Shown in pieces: positions 32,281-40,382 of a stretch of DNA of 64,000 nucleotides. The stretch comes from an uncultured Collinsella sp. Lineage in GTDB: Bacteria; Actinomycetota; Coriobacteriia; Coriobacteriales; Coriobacteriaceae. Made by a program: the position numbers and the translations under genes. A model generated the notes under the pieces. That model did no database searches. It was not told the DNA's origin and was given only the letters and a program-made list of their open reading frames with translations. Location: assembly GCA_900543025.1 (NCBI GenBank), contig UQPP01000003.1, positions 1-64,000 of the forward strand, given 5' to 3'. Position 1 is the first letter of the stretch; every line of letters begins with the position of its first letter.

Positions 32281-33192
32281 CTAGGCGTCCGCGTGAACGA
32301 GCAGGCAGCGGAGCGTACCGGAACAACCCTCGTAGGGGCGCTTGCCGGCGCCGTAGCCGACGGCTTCGATGCGGTAGCGTGAGGGCAGTTGGTCGGACGT
32401 GCGCAGCGCGGTGACGATGGCGGCGCCCGTGGGCGTCACGATCTCGCCGGCGACCGGTGCAGGCGTGAGGGCGATATTGCCCGCCTGGCACAGGTTGACG
32501 ACAGCGGGGACGGGAATGGGCATGAGACCGTGGGCGCAGCGAATGGTGCCGTGGCCCTCGGAAAGCGACCCGACCACGATGTCCTCAATACCCAGGTCGT
32601 CGAGGCAGATGGCGACCGAGCAGACGTCGACGATGGAATCGACGGCGCCTACCTCGTGGAACATGACGGTCTCGGGCGTTTTGCCGTGGGCCTTGGCCTC
32701 GGCGGCGGCGAGCGCGGTAAAGATGGCGAGCGCACGACGCTTGGCGCCATCGCTTAGCTGCGAGCCGTCGATGATGGCGGTGACGTCCGCCAAAGAACGG
32801 TGGTGATGGTGGTGGGCGTGATGATGGCCCTCGTGGCCATGACCGTGGGCCTCATGGTCATGGTCGTGGCAGTGCTCGTGCTCGCCATGGTCATGATGGT
32901 GGTGTTCGTGTTCGTGCATATGCTCGACAGCTGCTTCGTTGCCGTAGAGCCAGGCCATATCGTGATCGTGGTTCTCGAGCTCCTCTGCAAGCTGGACATC
33001 GAAATCGCAGGCGTCGATGCCGTGCTTGTTTACGCGCGTCACGGCAATCGAAAAGCCGTCGACCGGCAGCGTGGCGAGCTGCTCGTGCAGATGCTCCTCG
33101 CTGGCGCCCAGGTCGAGCAGGGCCGCGACGGTCATATCGCCGCTGATGCCCGAGGTGCCGTCGATGATAAGCGTATGCTGATGGTTGGACAT
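32281..33192 (-). CDS. larC: Nickel-insertion protein LarC, N-terminal part only
   Basis: LarC inserts nickel into the pyridinium dithiocarboxylate cofactor of LarA in a CTP-dependent reaction. This 303-residue protein begins with DGTSGISGDMTVAALLDLGA and continues through FHEVGAVDSIVDV, GTIRCAHG and PIPVPAV, all LarC features. A very His-rich insert at residues ~90-130 (HEHEHHHHDHGEHEH type) should bind nickel. It stops after YGAGKRPYEGCSGTLR, where LarC1 ends in species with split LarC; the LarC2 domain is not downstream because tetR begins two bases later. AAGGAG precedes ATG. It follows larB by 10 bases. Confidence 0.88.
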   Translation of the reverse strand: MSNHQHTLIIDGTSGISGDMTVAALLDLGASEEHLHEQLATLPVDGFSIAVTRVNKHGIDACDFDVQLAEELENHDHDMAWLYGNEAAVEHMHEHEHHHHDHGEHEHCHDHDHEAHGHGHEGHHHAHHHHHRSLADVTAIIDGSQLSDGAKRRALAIFTALAAAEAKAHGKTPETVMFHEVGAVDSIVDVCSVAICLDDLGIEDIVVGSLSEGHGTIRCAHGLMPIPVPAVVNLCQAGNIALTPAPVAGEIVTPTGAAIVTALRTSDQLPSRYRIEAVGYGAGKRPYEGCSGTLRCLLVHADA

Positions 33193-33202
33193 GGAATGCT
33201 CC

Positions 33203-33985
33203 TTAGCGGGCGCGGGGTGTGCCGGCGCTCAGATGATTGATAAGACTTGCCTGGTATGCGGCACCAAAGCCGTTGTCGATATTGACGACCGAAACGCCGC
33301 TGGCGCAGGAGTTGAGCATGGCGAGCAGTGCGGCTACGCCACCAAAGCTCGCGCCGTAGCCCACGCTGGTGGGAACGGCAATGACCGGACAGCTCACCAG
33401 GCCGCCGATAACGCTCGCCAGCGCGCCTTCCATGCCGGCGATGGCGATGACCACCTGCGCCTGGGCAAGTTCCTCGGCATGCGCGAGCAAGCGGTGCAGG
33501 CCGGCGACGCCTACGTCGTAGAGGCGGTCGACCTCGTTGCCATAGAACTCGGCCGTCAACGCGGCTTCCTCGGCGACGGGCAAGTCGCTCGTGCCGGCGC
33601 AGGCGACGACGATGTGTCCGTTACCGGTGGGGGAGGGCTTGCCGCCCACGAGGGCGAGCTGCGCGTCCGGGACATATCCCAGGTCGATGCCGTTGTCGAG
33701 GAGCTCCGAGATGCGGGCTGCTTTTTCGCTGTCCAGGCGTGTGACCAGGATGCGCTCCTGGCCGGCATCGCGCAGCGCTTCGATAATGGCAGCAATCTGC
33801 TTGGCGGTTTTACCCGCACCGTAGACAACCTCGCCGGCTCCCTGGCGCACCCCGCGCGAAAGATCGAGCTGCGCAAAGCCCAAATCGGCGGTCGGAGCCG
33901 TCTGGATGCGCGTAAGGGCGTCGGCGGGGGTGACTGATCCGCCGGCAACATCGCTCAGCAGCTGCTCTAGATCTCGCTTATCCAT
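33203..33985 (-). CDS. larB: LarB, nicotinate adenine dinucleotide carboxylase/hydrolase
   Basis: Catalyses the first step in making the nickel-pincer cofactor: carboxylation of nicotinic acid adenine dinucleotide at C5 and release of AMP. The protein has 260 residues. The C-terminal half is a PurE-like fold with the glycine-rich TSDLPVAEEA, VAIAGMEGALASVIGGL and PTSVGYGASFGG segments typical of LarB. ATG 33985 follows AAGGGAAC; the frame extends upstream to 34018 but without a ribosome site. It is the first gene of larB-larC-tetR, with an 11-bp inverted repeat at 34030-34063 upstream. Confidence 0.92.
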   Translation of the reverse strand: MDKRDLEQLLSDVAGGSVTPADALTRIQTAPTADLGFAQLDLSRGVRQGAGEVVYGAGKTAKQIAAIIEALRDAGQERILVTRLDSEKAARISELLDNGIDLGYVPDAQLALVGGKPSPTGNGHIVVACAGTSDLPVAEEAALTAEFYGNEVDRLYDVGVAGLHRLLAHAEELAQAQVVIAIAGMEGALASVIGGLVSCPVIAVPTSVGYGASFGGVAALLAMLNSCASGVSVVNIDNGFGAAYQASLINHLSAGTPRAR

Positions 33986-34029
33986 ATATGTTCCCTTCGA
34001 CGGCGCAAAGTCTAGCACTCAAAGGGTAT

Positions 34030-34063
34030 GTTTCCGAACACTAAGACAAAATTGTTCGGAAAC
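34030..34063 (-). promoter_or_regulatory. Inverted repeat upstream of larB, candidate operator
   Basis: GTTTCCGAACA and TGTTCGGAAAC are perfect 11-bp arms separated by 12 bases, located 45 bases upstream of the larB start and downstream of serB. There is no T run on the minus strand, so an operator (for example of the TetR protein) is more likely than a serB terminator. Two related sequences, GGACGGATTGATT and AGACGGATCGATT, follow as direct repeats at about 34069-34099. Confidence 0.5.
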
Positions 34064-34099
34064 TATAGGACGGATTGATTCAATTGTTAGACGGATCGA

Positions 34100-34735
34100 T
34101 TAGTCACGCAGGATGATGTCCATGGCGAGCATCAGGTTGCGTTCGTCGATGGCAAACGGGGCGGCTTCGCGCGTCTTGGGCTTGGCGCAAAACGCGATGC
34201 CCGTGCCCGCGGCCTGAATCATGGGGATGTCGTTTGCCCCGTCGCCAATAGCGACCGTGTGGGCCATGTCGACACCGCACTCAACCGCCCAATCTAGCAG
34301 CTTGATGAGCTTGGACTCCTTGGTCACAATGTCGGCAGCCAACTTACCGGTGAGCTTGCCATCCACGACCTCCAGGCGGTTGGCCAGGCAAAAATCGATA
34401 CCCGCGGCGGCTACGATCTTGTCAGCGATCTCGTGGAAGCCGCCGCTTACCACGCCGACCTTCCAGCCCTTGCTGTGTGCCGAACGCACAAGCTCCAGCG
34501 CGCCGGGGGTAAATGTCACGCGTTCAAAGGTGCGCTCGAACACACTCTCGTCCAGGCCGGCGAGCAGCCCCACGCGCTCCTCGAGCGCTTGCTTAAAGTC
34601 CAGCTCGCCGCGCATGGCGCGTTCGGTGATCCGCGCAACTTGCTCGCCCACGCCTGCCTCCTCGCCCAACAGGTCGATGACCTCCTGGTTGATGAGCGTG
34701 GAGTCGATATCCATAACGATGAGGCGTGCAGTCAT
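34100..34735 (-). CDS. serB: Phosphoserine phosphatase
   Basis: A HAD-family phosphatase of 211 residues that makes serine from phosphoserine. The nucleophile motif DIDSTLI (DxDxT) is at residues 8-14, motif II is VSGGFHEIADKI, the Lys of motif III sits in TKESKLIKLLD and motif IV is AIGDGANDIPM. The short form without an ACT domain is usual in many bacteria. ATG 34735 follows GGAAAGG at 7 bases; the frame opens earlier at 34780. It is a single-gene unit divergent from aspS. Confidence 0.93.
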   Translation of the reverse strand: MTARLIVMDIDSTLINQEVIDLLGEEAGVGEQVARITERAMRGELDFKQALEERVGLLAGLDESVFERTFERVTFTPGALELVRSAHSKGWKVGVVSGGFHEIADKIVAAAGIDFCLANRLEVVDGKLTGKLAADIVTKESKLIKLLDWAVECGVDMAHTVAIGDGANDIPMIQAAGTGIAFCAKPKTREAAPFAIDERNLMLAMDIILRD

Positions 34736-34939
34736 GGCGGGCCTTTCCGAGTGCAGTTGTATTGGGGCACATTGTCGCACGCGGCGCGCCTTGGCGACGG
34801 CCAGGCCGCGTCAATTGTTTCGTCTCCGTCAAGTCTTTGGGCGAGAACTACTTTTCCGCGGCACATCGACACAGGTGCGATAAGATAGAACGCCATGTCT
34901 GGCTGCGCGGTTTACGCAGGCTGGGCAAATCTGTACGAC

Positions 34940-34964
34940 GCCGCCCGGAACGACACGGGGCGGC
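34940..34964 (+). promoter_or_regulatory. Hairpin in the aspS leader
   Basis: GCCGCCC pairs with GGGCGGC around an 11-base loop, 27 bases before the aspS start codon and just before AAAGGAGGATC. It could influence translation. No T-box features (specifier loop, TGGNACCGCG bulge) were seen. Confidence 0.35.
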
Positions 34965-34991
34965 ACAGATCCATAAAGGAGGATCACTGGT

Positions 34992-36779
34992 ATGAGCCAG
35001 ACCCGTCCCATCGACGAGCATTCCATGCACACCCGTACCTGCGGCGAGCTTCGCCGCGAGAACGTGGGCGAAGAGGTCACCCTCACCGGTTGGGTGAGCC
35101 GTCGCCGTGACCACGGCGGCCTTATTTTCTGCGACCTTCGTGACCGCGAGGGCATCACGCAGCTCACCTTCGACCCCGAGCACTCTGACGGCGACGCATT
35201 TAAGATCGCCGAGACCATGCGTCCCGAGTGGCCCATCAAGATCCACGGCGTCGTGCGCTCCCGTGGCGAGGAGACCACCAACGCCAAGCTCGCGACCGGC
35301 GAGATCGAGGTCCTGACCGACCACGCCGAGGTGCTCAACACGTCCGTCACCCCGCCGTTCCAGATCGAGGACGGCATCGAGACCAGCGAGGACACCCGTC
35401 TGCGCTATCGCTATCTGGACCTCCGTCGTCCCGAGATGATGGCCAACCTCAAGCTGCGCTCCGACTTTACCTTTGCCATTCGCGAGGCGCTGCACAACCG
35501 TGAGTTCATGGAGGTCGAGACGCCCTCCCTGTTTAAGTCCACGCCCGAGGGCGCTCGTGACTTCATCGTTCCCAGCCGTATTCAGCCGGGCAACTTCTAC
35601 GCCCTGCCGCAGTCCCCGCAGCTCCTGAAGCAGCTGCTTATGGTCGGTGGCGTCGAGCGCTACTATCAGGTTGCCAAGTGCTTCCGCGACGAGGACCTGC
35701 GTGCCGACCGTCAGCCCGAGTTCACTCAGGTCGATATCGAGATGTCCTTCGTGGACCAGAACGACGTTATGAGCGCGCTCGAAGAGGTCCTGGCCGATGC
35801 CTTCGGCCGCATGGGCGTCGATATGCCCACGCCGCTGCGTCGCATGGACTACTGGGAGGCCATGGACACCTATGGCTCCGACAAGCCCGATACCCGCTAT
35901 GGCATGCATCTGGTCGACCTGACCGACATCTTTGCCAACTCCAAGTTCAAGGTCTTTGCGACTGCCGCAAACGAGGAGGGTTCTGTCGTCAAGGCCATTA
36001 ACGCCAAGGGCGCCGGTGCCTGGGCACGTGCCAAGATCGATAAGCTCGCCGGCGTGGCCTCCACGTTTGGCGCCAAGGGCCTGGCCTGGATCGCCTTCCG
36101 CGAGGACGGCTCCATCAACAGCCCCATCGTCAAGTTCTTCTCGGACGAGGAGATGGCGGCTCTGCGCGAGCGCATGGACGTCGAGCCCGGCGACCTTGTG
36201 ATGTTCGCCGCCGGCCCGCGTCTGCTCTCCGACGAGATCCTGGGCGGCATGCGTTCGCACATGGCCAATGCGCTCGAGATCAAGCGCGAGGGCCACGACT
36301 TCCTGTGGGTCGTCAACTTCCCGCTGTTCCACTGGGATGAGGACCGCAAGGCTTACGCTGCCGAGCACCAACCGTTCACTCTGCCGACCGAGACCGACAT
36401 CGCCAAGATCGAGGCCGACCCGTTGGCGGCCGGTTCTTGCACCTACGACTTTGTCATGGACGGCTTTGAGGCCGGCGGCGGCGGTATGCGCATTCACAAC
36501 GCCGAGATGCAGATGTCCATGCTCAAGCTCCTGGGCTTTACCGAGAAGCGCGCCGAGTCGCAGTTCGGCTTCCTCATGGAGGCGCTCAAGTTTGGTGCGC
36601 CCCCGATGGGCGGTTTCGCTCTGGGCCTGGACCGCGTGTGCATGCTGCTTACCGGCTCCGATTCCATCCGCGACGTCATGGCGTTCCCCAAGACGGCCAG
36701 CGGCTCCGACCTTATGTCGGGCGCTCCGAGTGCCGTTTCCGGCGCCCAGCTCAAGGACGTCAGCCTGCGCCTGATGTAG
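34992..36779 (+). CDS. aspS: Aspartyl-tRNA synthetase (bacterial type)
   Basis: A class II synthetase of 595 residues. The N-terminal OB-fold anticodon domain begins RTCGELRRENVGEEVTLTGWV. The catalytic core has IPSRIQPG-like VPSRIQPGNFYALPQSPQLLKQLLM, motif 2 FRDEDLRADRQPEFTQVD and motif 3 GLDRVCMLL. The GAD insertion domain of bacterial AspRS is present (~280-400), which gives the full length. AAAGGAGGATCAC precedes ATG. A strong terminator follows. Whether the enzyme also charges tRNA-Asn depends on gatCAB and asnS elsewhere. Confidence 0.97.
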   Translation: MSQTRPIDEHSMHTRTCGELRRENVGEEVTLTGWVSRRRDHGGLIFCDLRDREGITQLTFDPEHSDGDAFKIAETMRPEWPIKIHGVVRSRGEETTNAKLATGEIEVLTDHAEVLNTSVTPPFQIEDGIETSEDTRLRYRYLDLRRPEMMANLKLRSDFTFAIREALHNREFMEVETPSLFKSTPEGARDFIVPSRIQPGNFYALPQSPQLLKQLLMVGGVERYYQVAKCFRDEDLRADRQPEFTQVDIEMSFVDQNDVMSALEEVLADAFGRMGVDMPTPLRRMDYWEAMDTYGSDKPDTRYGMHLVDLTDIFANSKFKVFATAANEEGSVVKAINAKGAGAWARAKIDKLAGVASTFGAKGLAWIAFREDGSINSPIVKFFSDEEMAALRERMDVEPGDLVMFAAGPRLLSDEILGGMRSHMANALEIKREGHDFLWVVNFPLFHWDEDRKAYAAEHQPFTLPTETDIAKIEADPLAAGSCTYDFVMDGFEAGGGGMRIHNAEMQMSMLKLLGFTEKRAESQFGFLMEALKFGAPPMGGFALGLDRVCMLLTGSDSIRDVMAFPKTASGSDLMSGAPSAVSGAQLKDVSLRLM

Positions 36780-36802
36780 GCAAGCGGCTACATATTGCCC
36801 GT

Positions 36803-36837
36803 AACGAGGGAAGGACACGTGCCTTCCCTCGTTTTTT
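36803..36837 (+). terminator. Terminator of aspS
   Basis: ACGAGGGAAGG and CCTTCCCTCGT form a perfect 11-bp stem around ACACGTG, followed by six T. Confidence 0.9.
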
Positions 36838-36922
36838 ATGCGCCGAGGTTGCGCCGGTAACGTACAATAACTACCACGTGGCTGGGTTTGCCGGCCGAAT
36901 GTGCGATGTCGCGGGAGGGGAC

Positions 36923-37171
36923 ATGGTCGAGTTTACAAAGACGATTAAAGATCCGTTGGGACTACATGCCCGCCCGGTTGCGCTGCTCTATGACATCATT
37001 GCCAAGCATCGTAGCGACGTGTCAGTCAGTATCGGCGATCGCCACACGGATGGCCGCGATGTCATGGGACTCATGGCCCTCTATGGTGAGTGCGGCGAGA
37101 GCGTCGTCTTTCGTGTTTCGGGCGTGGATGAGGCCTCGTGCGTCACGTCGATCAGAAACCTCTCGCTCTAA
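36923..37171 (+). CDS. ptsH: HPr-family phosphocarrier protein with Asp at position 46
   Basis: An 82-residue HPr-like protein. The active-site stretch GLHARPVALL places the phosphorylatable histidine exactly at residue 15. In the helix that normally carries regulatory Ser46 (K-S-I-M-G-V in Bacillus) this protein reads R-D-V-M-G-L, so Asp sits at 46. It should accept phosphate from enzyme I for PTS sugar uptake but cannot be serine-phosphorylated by HPr kinase. GGGAGGGG is 2-9 bases before ATG 36923. It stands alone between two strong terminators; TACAAT at 36863-36868 could be its -10. No ptsI, ptsK or PTS permease is near. It could be a regulatory paralogue of a second HPr. Confidence 0.88.
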   Translation: MVEFTKTIKDPLGLHARPVALLYDIIAKHRSDVSVSIGDRHTDGRDVMGLMALYGECGESVVFRVSGVDEASCVTSIRNLSL

Positions 37172-37179
37172 GCATGACG

Positions 37180-37217
37180 GGGCGCGGCAAAGGACAGCTC
37201 TTTGCCGCGCCTTTTTG
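37180..37217 (+). terminator. Terminator of the HPr gene
   Basis: GGCGCGGCAAAG pairs perfectly with CTTTGCCGCGCC around GACAGCT, followed by TTTTTG. Confidence 0.9.
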
Positions 37218-37230
37218 TTTCGTATAGGAA

Positions 37231-37320
37231 ACTTTTTCGAAAACTGAATAGAGACTCTTTCCAAAAAGTTAGCCACGTGCTAGTTTACTATAGCGAACAT
37301 AGACGTGGTTAACTTTTAAC
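37231..37320 (+). promoter_or_regulatory. Operator-rich promoter region of the feo operon
   Basis: Several nested inverted repeats occupy this AT-rich stretch. ACTTTTTCGAAA (37231-37242) faces TTTCCAAAAAGT (37258-37269). AAAAGTTAGCCACG (37264-37277) faces CGTGGTTAACTTTT (37304-37317), 13 of 14 positions matching. Between the last pair lies GTTTACTATAGCGAAC, a pseudo-palindrome that includes a -10-like TACTAT. An iron-responsive regulator of the DtxR or Fur type is a natural candidate, but the arms do not match a consensus I can name with certainty. Confidence 0.55.
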
Positions 37321-37359
37321 GCGTCGATGTTGAGGACGAACTGACGTTAGGAGCAACTC

Positions 37360-37602
37360 ATGTCTTGCGGACCGCAGATGCCGGCCATGCCGCTTTCGAT
37401 GGTAAAAGCGGGCGAAACCGTGCGCGTGTCTCGTGTAAAGGGCAATGAGGATATGAAGCACCACCTCAAGGACCTCGGCTTTGTCGAGGGCAACGAAATC
37501 CACGTGGTGAGCTCGAGTGGCGCCAATATCATCGTCACGGTGCTGGGCGCACGCTTTGGTATCGATTCCAAGGTTGCCATGCACATCATGACCGTCGGTT
37601 AG
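37360..37602 (+). CDS. feoA: FeoA-family ferrous iron transport protein 1
   Basis: A small SH3-like cytoplasmic protein of 80 residues. The FeoA core is clear: LVKVKGNED-type MVKAGETVRVSRVKGNEDM, HHLKDLGFVEGNEIHVVSS, then VTVLGARFGIDSKVAMHIMTV. A short Cys-containing lead (MSCGPQMPAMP) precedes it. TTAGGAG lies before ATG. It is the first gene of feoA-feoA-feoB and probably supports the FeoB GTPase; two FeoA proteins in tandem may form a heteromeric contact with FeoB. Confidence 0.88.
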   Translation: MSCGPQMPAMPLSMVKAGETVRVSRVKGNEDMKHHLKDLGFVEGNEIHVVSSSGANIIVTVLGARFGIDSKVAMHIMTVG

Positions 37603-37641
37603 TCTGCAGCATTTCATAAAAACCGAAAGGGGGATAAGAGG

Positions 37642-37863
37642 ATGAAGACGTTGGGTGACGTTAAGGTGGGCGAGAGCTCCACCATCGTCAAGCTTCACGG
37701 TGAGGGTGCGCTTCGCCGCCACCTTATGGACCTGGGGCTCATCAAGGGCACGTCGTTTAAGGTCGTGAAGGTTGCACCGCTCGGTGATCCGGTCGAGATC
37801 AACGTGCGCGGCTACGAGCTTTCCATCCGCAAGGAGGAGGCGGCCGTCGTCGAGGTCCAGTAA
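37642..37863 (+). CDS. feoA: FeoA-family ferrous iron transport protein 2
   Basis: A 73-residue FeoA: KTLGDVKVGESSTIVKLHGEG, then RRHLMDLGLIKGTSFKVVKVAP and DPVEINVRGYELSIRKEEAAVVEV, which is a fuller match to the FeoA consensus than the first copy. AAAGGGGG lies about 12 bases before ATG, with AGAGG closer. It is the second gene of the operon, 39 bases after the first and 123 bases before feoB. Confidence 0.9.
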   Translation: MKTLGDVKVGESSTIVKLHGEGALRRHLMDLGLIKGTSFKVVKVAPLGDPVEINVRGYELSIRKEEAAVVEVQ

Positions 37864-37986
37864 GGGCCGGCGGCGCATATTTCTGCAGATAAAGCTAGGT
37901 TTTTCTAACTTAATGCAGCAACTTTGAAGCACATTATCCAGCCTGCGCGGAGAAAGCAGCGCAGGCACACAAGGAAGAAGGATTGA
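37864..37986 (+). promoter_or_regulatory. Gap between feoA2 and feoB with a hairpin
   Basis: GCCTGCGC pairs with GCGCAGGC around a ten-base loop at about 37941-37966. The upstream part has TAGGTTTTTCTAA. There is no T run after the stem, so this may be an RNA-processing or attenuating structure that sets the FeoA:FeoB ratio; this is inference. Confidence 0.4.
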
Positions 37987-40314
37987 ATGGCGGATTCTCA
38001 GATCCATGTCGCACTTGCGGGTAACCCCAACTGCGGCAAGACCACGCTTTTCAACCTGATCACCGGCGCCAACGGCTACGTTGGCAACTGGCCCGGCGTC
38101 ACGGTTGAGAAAAAGGAAGCCAAGCTCCTAAGCGACAAGAACGTTACCATCACGGACCTCCCCGGCATCTACTCGCTTTCCCCCTACAGCCCCGAGGAGC
38201 AATGCTCGCGCGATTACCTCATGAGCGGCGAGCCCGATGTAGTCGTCCAGGTGGTCGACGCCACCAACCTCGAGCGCAACCTGTACCTGGCGCTTCAGGT
38301 TATCGAGACCGGCCTGCCCGTGGTCGTTGCCCTCAACATGGCCGACTTGGTCGAGAAGAACGGTGACAAGATCGACACCGACAAGCTGTCCAAGAAGCTC
38401 GGCTGCCCGGTCATGATGATCTCGGCTCTTAAGAACAAGGGTATCAAGGAGCTGTTCGAGCAGGTTAAGAAGTCCGCCGCTTCCAAGGGCCAGGTGCCGG
38501 AGCACAAGTTCGACTCCTCCATTGAGGACGTTCTGACGCACATCGAGAACAACCTTCCGGCGAGCGTTCCCGCCAACAAGCGCCGCTACTACGCTGTCAA
38601 GCTGTTCGAGCGTGATGCAGACGCCTGCAAACTCATCAACCTCACTAAGGAGAAGGCCGCTCGCGTGGAGGAGCTGGTCGCCCAGTGCGAGCAGGACTGC
38701 GACGACGACGCTGAGTCCATCATCACCGGTGAGCGCTACGGCGTGATCGCGCACATCATCGACGAGTGCCTCACCAAGGCCCCTGCCAAGATGAGCACTT
38801 CCGAGAAGATCGACCGCGTGGTTACCAACCGTATCCTGGGCCTGCCGATCTTTGTGGTCATCATGTTCTGCGTGTACTACATCGCCGTTTCCACCCTGGG
38901 CGGCACGGTGACCGACTTCACCAACGACCAGCTCTTTGGTACCGACGGTTGGTATGTGCTCGGCCAGGGCCGCGACGCCTACGACGCAGCTGTTGAGGCT
39001 GCGGGCGACGACGCCGATTCGGTCGATCCGGCGCAGTATGGCCCCTATGTCCCCGGTATTACCACCATGGTGCACGATGCCCTCGTGGCGGGCGGCACCG
39101 AGGATGGCGGTCTGGTCGATTCGCTCGTCTGTGACGGTATCGTTGGCGGCCTGGGTGCCATCTTCGGCTTCGTGCCGCAGATGTTCCTGCTGTTCGTCAT
39201 GCTGTCCTTCCTGGAGGACTGCGGCTATATGGCCCGCGTCGCCTTTATCATGGACCGCGTGTTCCGCCGCTTTGGCCTGTCCGGTAAGTCCTTTATCCCC
39301 ATGCTCGTGTCCTCGGGCTGCGGCGTCCCCGGCGTCATGGCCACCAAGACCATCGAGAACGAGAAGGACCGCCGCATGACGGTCATGACCACCACGTTCA
39401 TCCCTTGCGGCGCCAAGCTGCCGATCATCGCCCTGCTCATGGGCTCCATCATCGGTGACTCTTCCACCACCGCCGCGTGGATCAGCCCGCTCTTCTACTT
39501 CCTGGGCGTCTTTGCCGTCATCGCTTCAGGCCTCATGCTCAAGAAGACCAAACTCTTCGCCGGTCGCCCGACGCCGTTTGTTATGGAGCTTCCCGCCTAC
39601 CACTTCCCGGCGATCCGCTCTTGGGCACTGCACGTGTGGGAGCGCTGCTGGGCCTTTATCAAGAAGGCCGGCACGGTCATCTTCGCCTCCACCGTCGTGG
39701 TTTGGTTCCTGTCCAACTTCGGCAGCTACAATGGTGCCTTCGGCTTCCTGCCTGCGATGGACGGCATCCCCGAGGAGTTCATGGACTACTCCGTGCTCGC
39801 CATGCTCGGCAACCTGGTCGCTTGGATCTTCGCCCCGCTCGGCTTTAGCACTTGGCAGGCCACCGCGCTGACCGTCTCGGGCCTCGTCGCCAAGGAGAAT
39901 GTCGTCGCTACCGCTGGCTCGCTGCTGTCCGTTGCCGATGCCGGCGAGACCGATCCGAGCCTGTGGACCGCATTTGCTGGTATGTTCCCGACCATGGGCG
40001 CTTGCGTGGCATTCGGTGCCTTCAACCTGCTGTGCGCCCCCTGCTTCGCCGCCATGGGTACCATCCGCAACCAGATGGACTCCGGCAAGTGGACCGCGAT
40101 TGCTATCGGCTACGAGTGCCTCTTCGCTTGGGTGATCGCCCTGTTCATCAATCAGTTCTACAACCTGCTTGTGTTGGGACAGTTTGGTATCTGGACGGTT
40201 GTGGCCATTGTGCTGCTGGTTGCGATGCTCTTCCAGATCTTCCGTCCCATGCCCAAGCACGCTTGGACCGACGAGGACGAGACCAACGCTGCCTCCGCCG
40301 CAGTTTCCGCTTAA
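37987..40314 (+). CDS. feoB: Ferrous iron transporter FeoB
   Basis: The main Fe(II) permease, 775 residues. The N-terminal GTPase has G1 GNPNCGKTT (residues 12-20), G3 DLPGIYSL and G4 NMAD, followed by a GDI-like helical region. From ~285 onward there are two Gate domains with about eight to ten membrane segments, including the conserved CGVPGVMATKTIENEKDR and PCGAKLPI motifs. A polar insert of ~60 residues near 318-375 is acidic. GAAGGAT precedes ATG. The operon is regulated by the operator-rich region upstream of feoA1. Confidence 0.96.
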   Translation: MADSQIHVALAGNPNCGKTTLFNLITGANGYVGNWPGVTVEKKEAKLLSDKNVTITDLPGIYSLSPYSPEEQCSRDYLMSGEPDVVVQVVDATNLERNLYLALQVIETGLPVVVALNMADLVEKNGDKIDTDKLSKKLGCPVMMISALKNKGIKELFEQVKKSAASKGQVPEHKFDSSIEDVLTHIENNLPASVPANKRRYYAVKLFERDADACKLINLTKEKAARVEELVAQCEQDCDDDAESIITGERYGVIAHIIDECLTKAPAKMSTSEKIDRVVTNRILGLPIFVVIMFCVYYIAVSTLGGTVTDFTNDQLFGTDGWYVLGQGRDAYDAAVEAAGDDADSVDPAQYGPYVPGITTMVHDALVAGGTEDGGLVDSLVCDGIVGGLGAIFGFVPQMFLLFVMLSFLEDCGYMARVAFIMDRVFRRFGLSGKSFIPMLVSSGCGVPGVMATKTIENEKDRRMTVMTTTFIPCGAKLPIIALLMGSIIGDSSTTAAWISPLFYFLGVFAVIASGLMLKKTKLFAGRPTPFVMELPAYHFPAIRSWALHVWERCWAFIKKAGTVIFASTVVVWFLSNFGSYNGAFGFLPAMDGIPEEFMDYSVLAMLGNLVAWIFAPLGFSTWQATALTVSGLVAKENVVATAGSLLSVADAGETDPSLWTAFAGMFPTMGACVAFGAFNLLCAPCFAAMGTIRNQMDSGKWTAIAIGYECLFAWVIALFINQFYNLLVLGQFGIWTVVAIVLLVAMLFQIFRPMPKHAWTDEDETNAASAAVSA

Positions 40315-40343
40315 GTCCGAATAAGGATTAACCCCTTTCCACG

Positions 40344-40376
40344 AGCCCGGGTGTCCCAGCGACACTCGGGCTTTTT
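40344..40376 (+). terminator. Terminator of feoB
   Basis: GCCCGGGTGTC pairs with GACACTCGGGC (one G-T) around CCAGC, followed by TTTTT. Confidence 0.88.
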
Positions 40377-40382
40377 GGTGCA

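Noticed and set aside
34880..34991. T-box riboswitch before aspS (and before hisS)
   Set aside because: No specifier-loop arrangement and no conserved T-box bulge sequence; the leaders are short and hold only a simple hairpin or a terminator.
34848..36818. Open frame of 656 codons opposite aspS
   Set aside because: Antisense shadow; aspS carries all class II motifs.
36888..37247. 119-codon open frame overlapping the HPr gene
   Set aside because: Out of frame with HPr, no ribosome site, and it reads through the HPr terminator hairpin.
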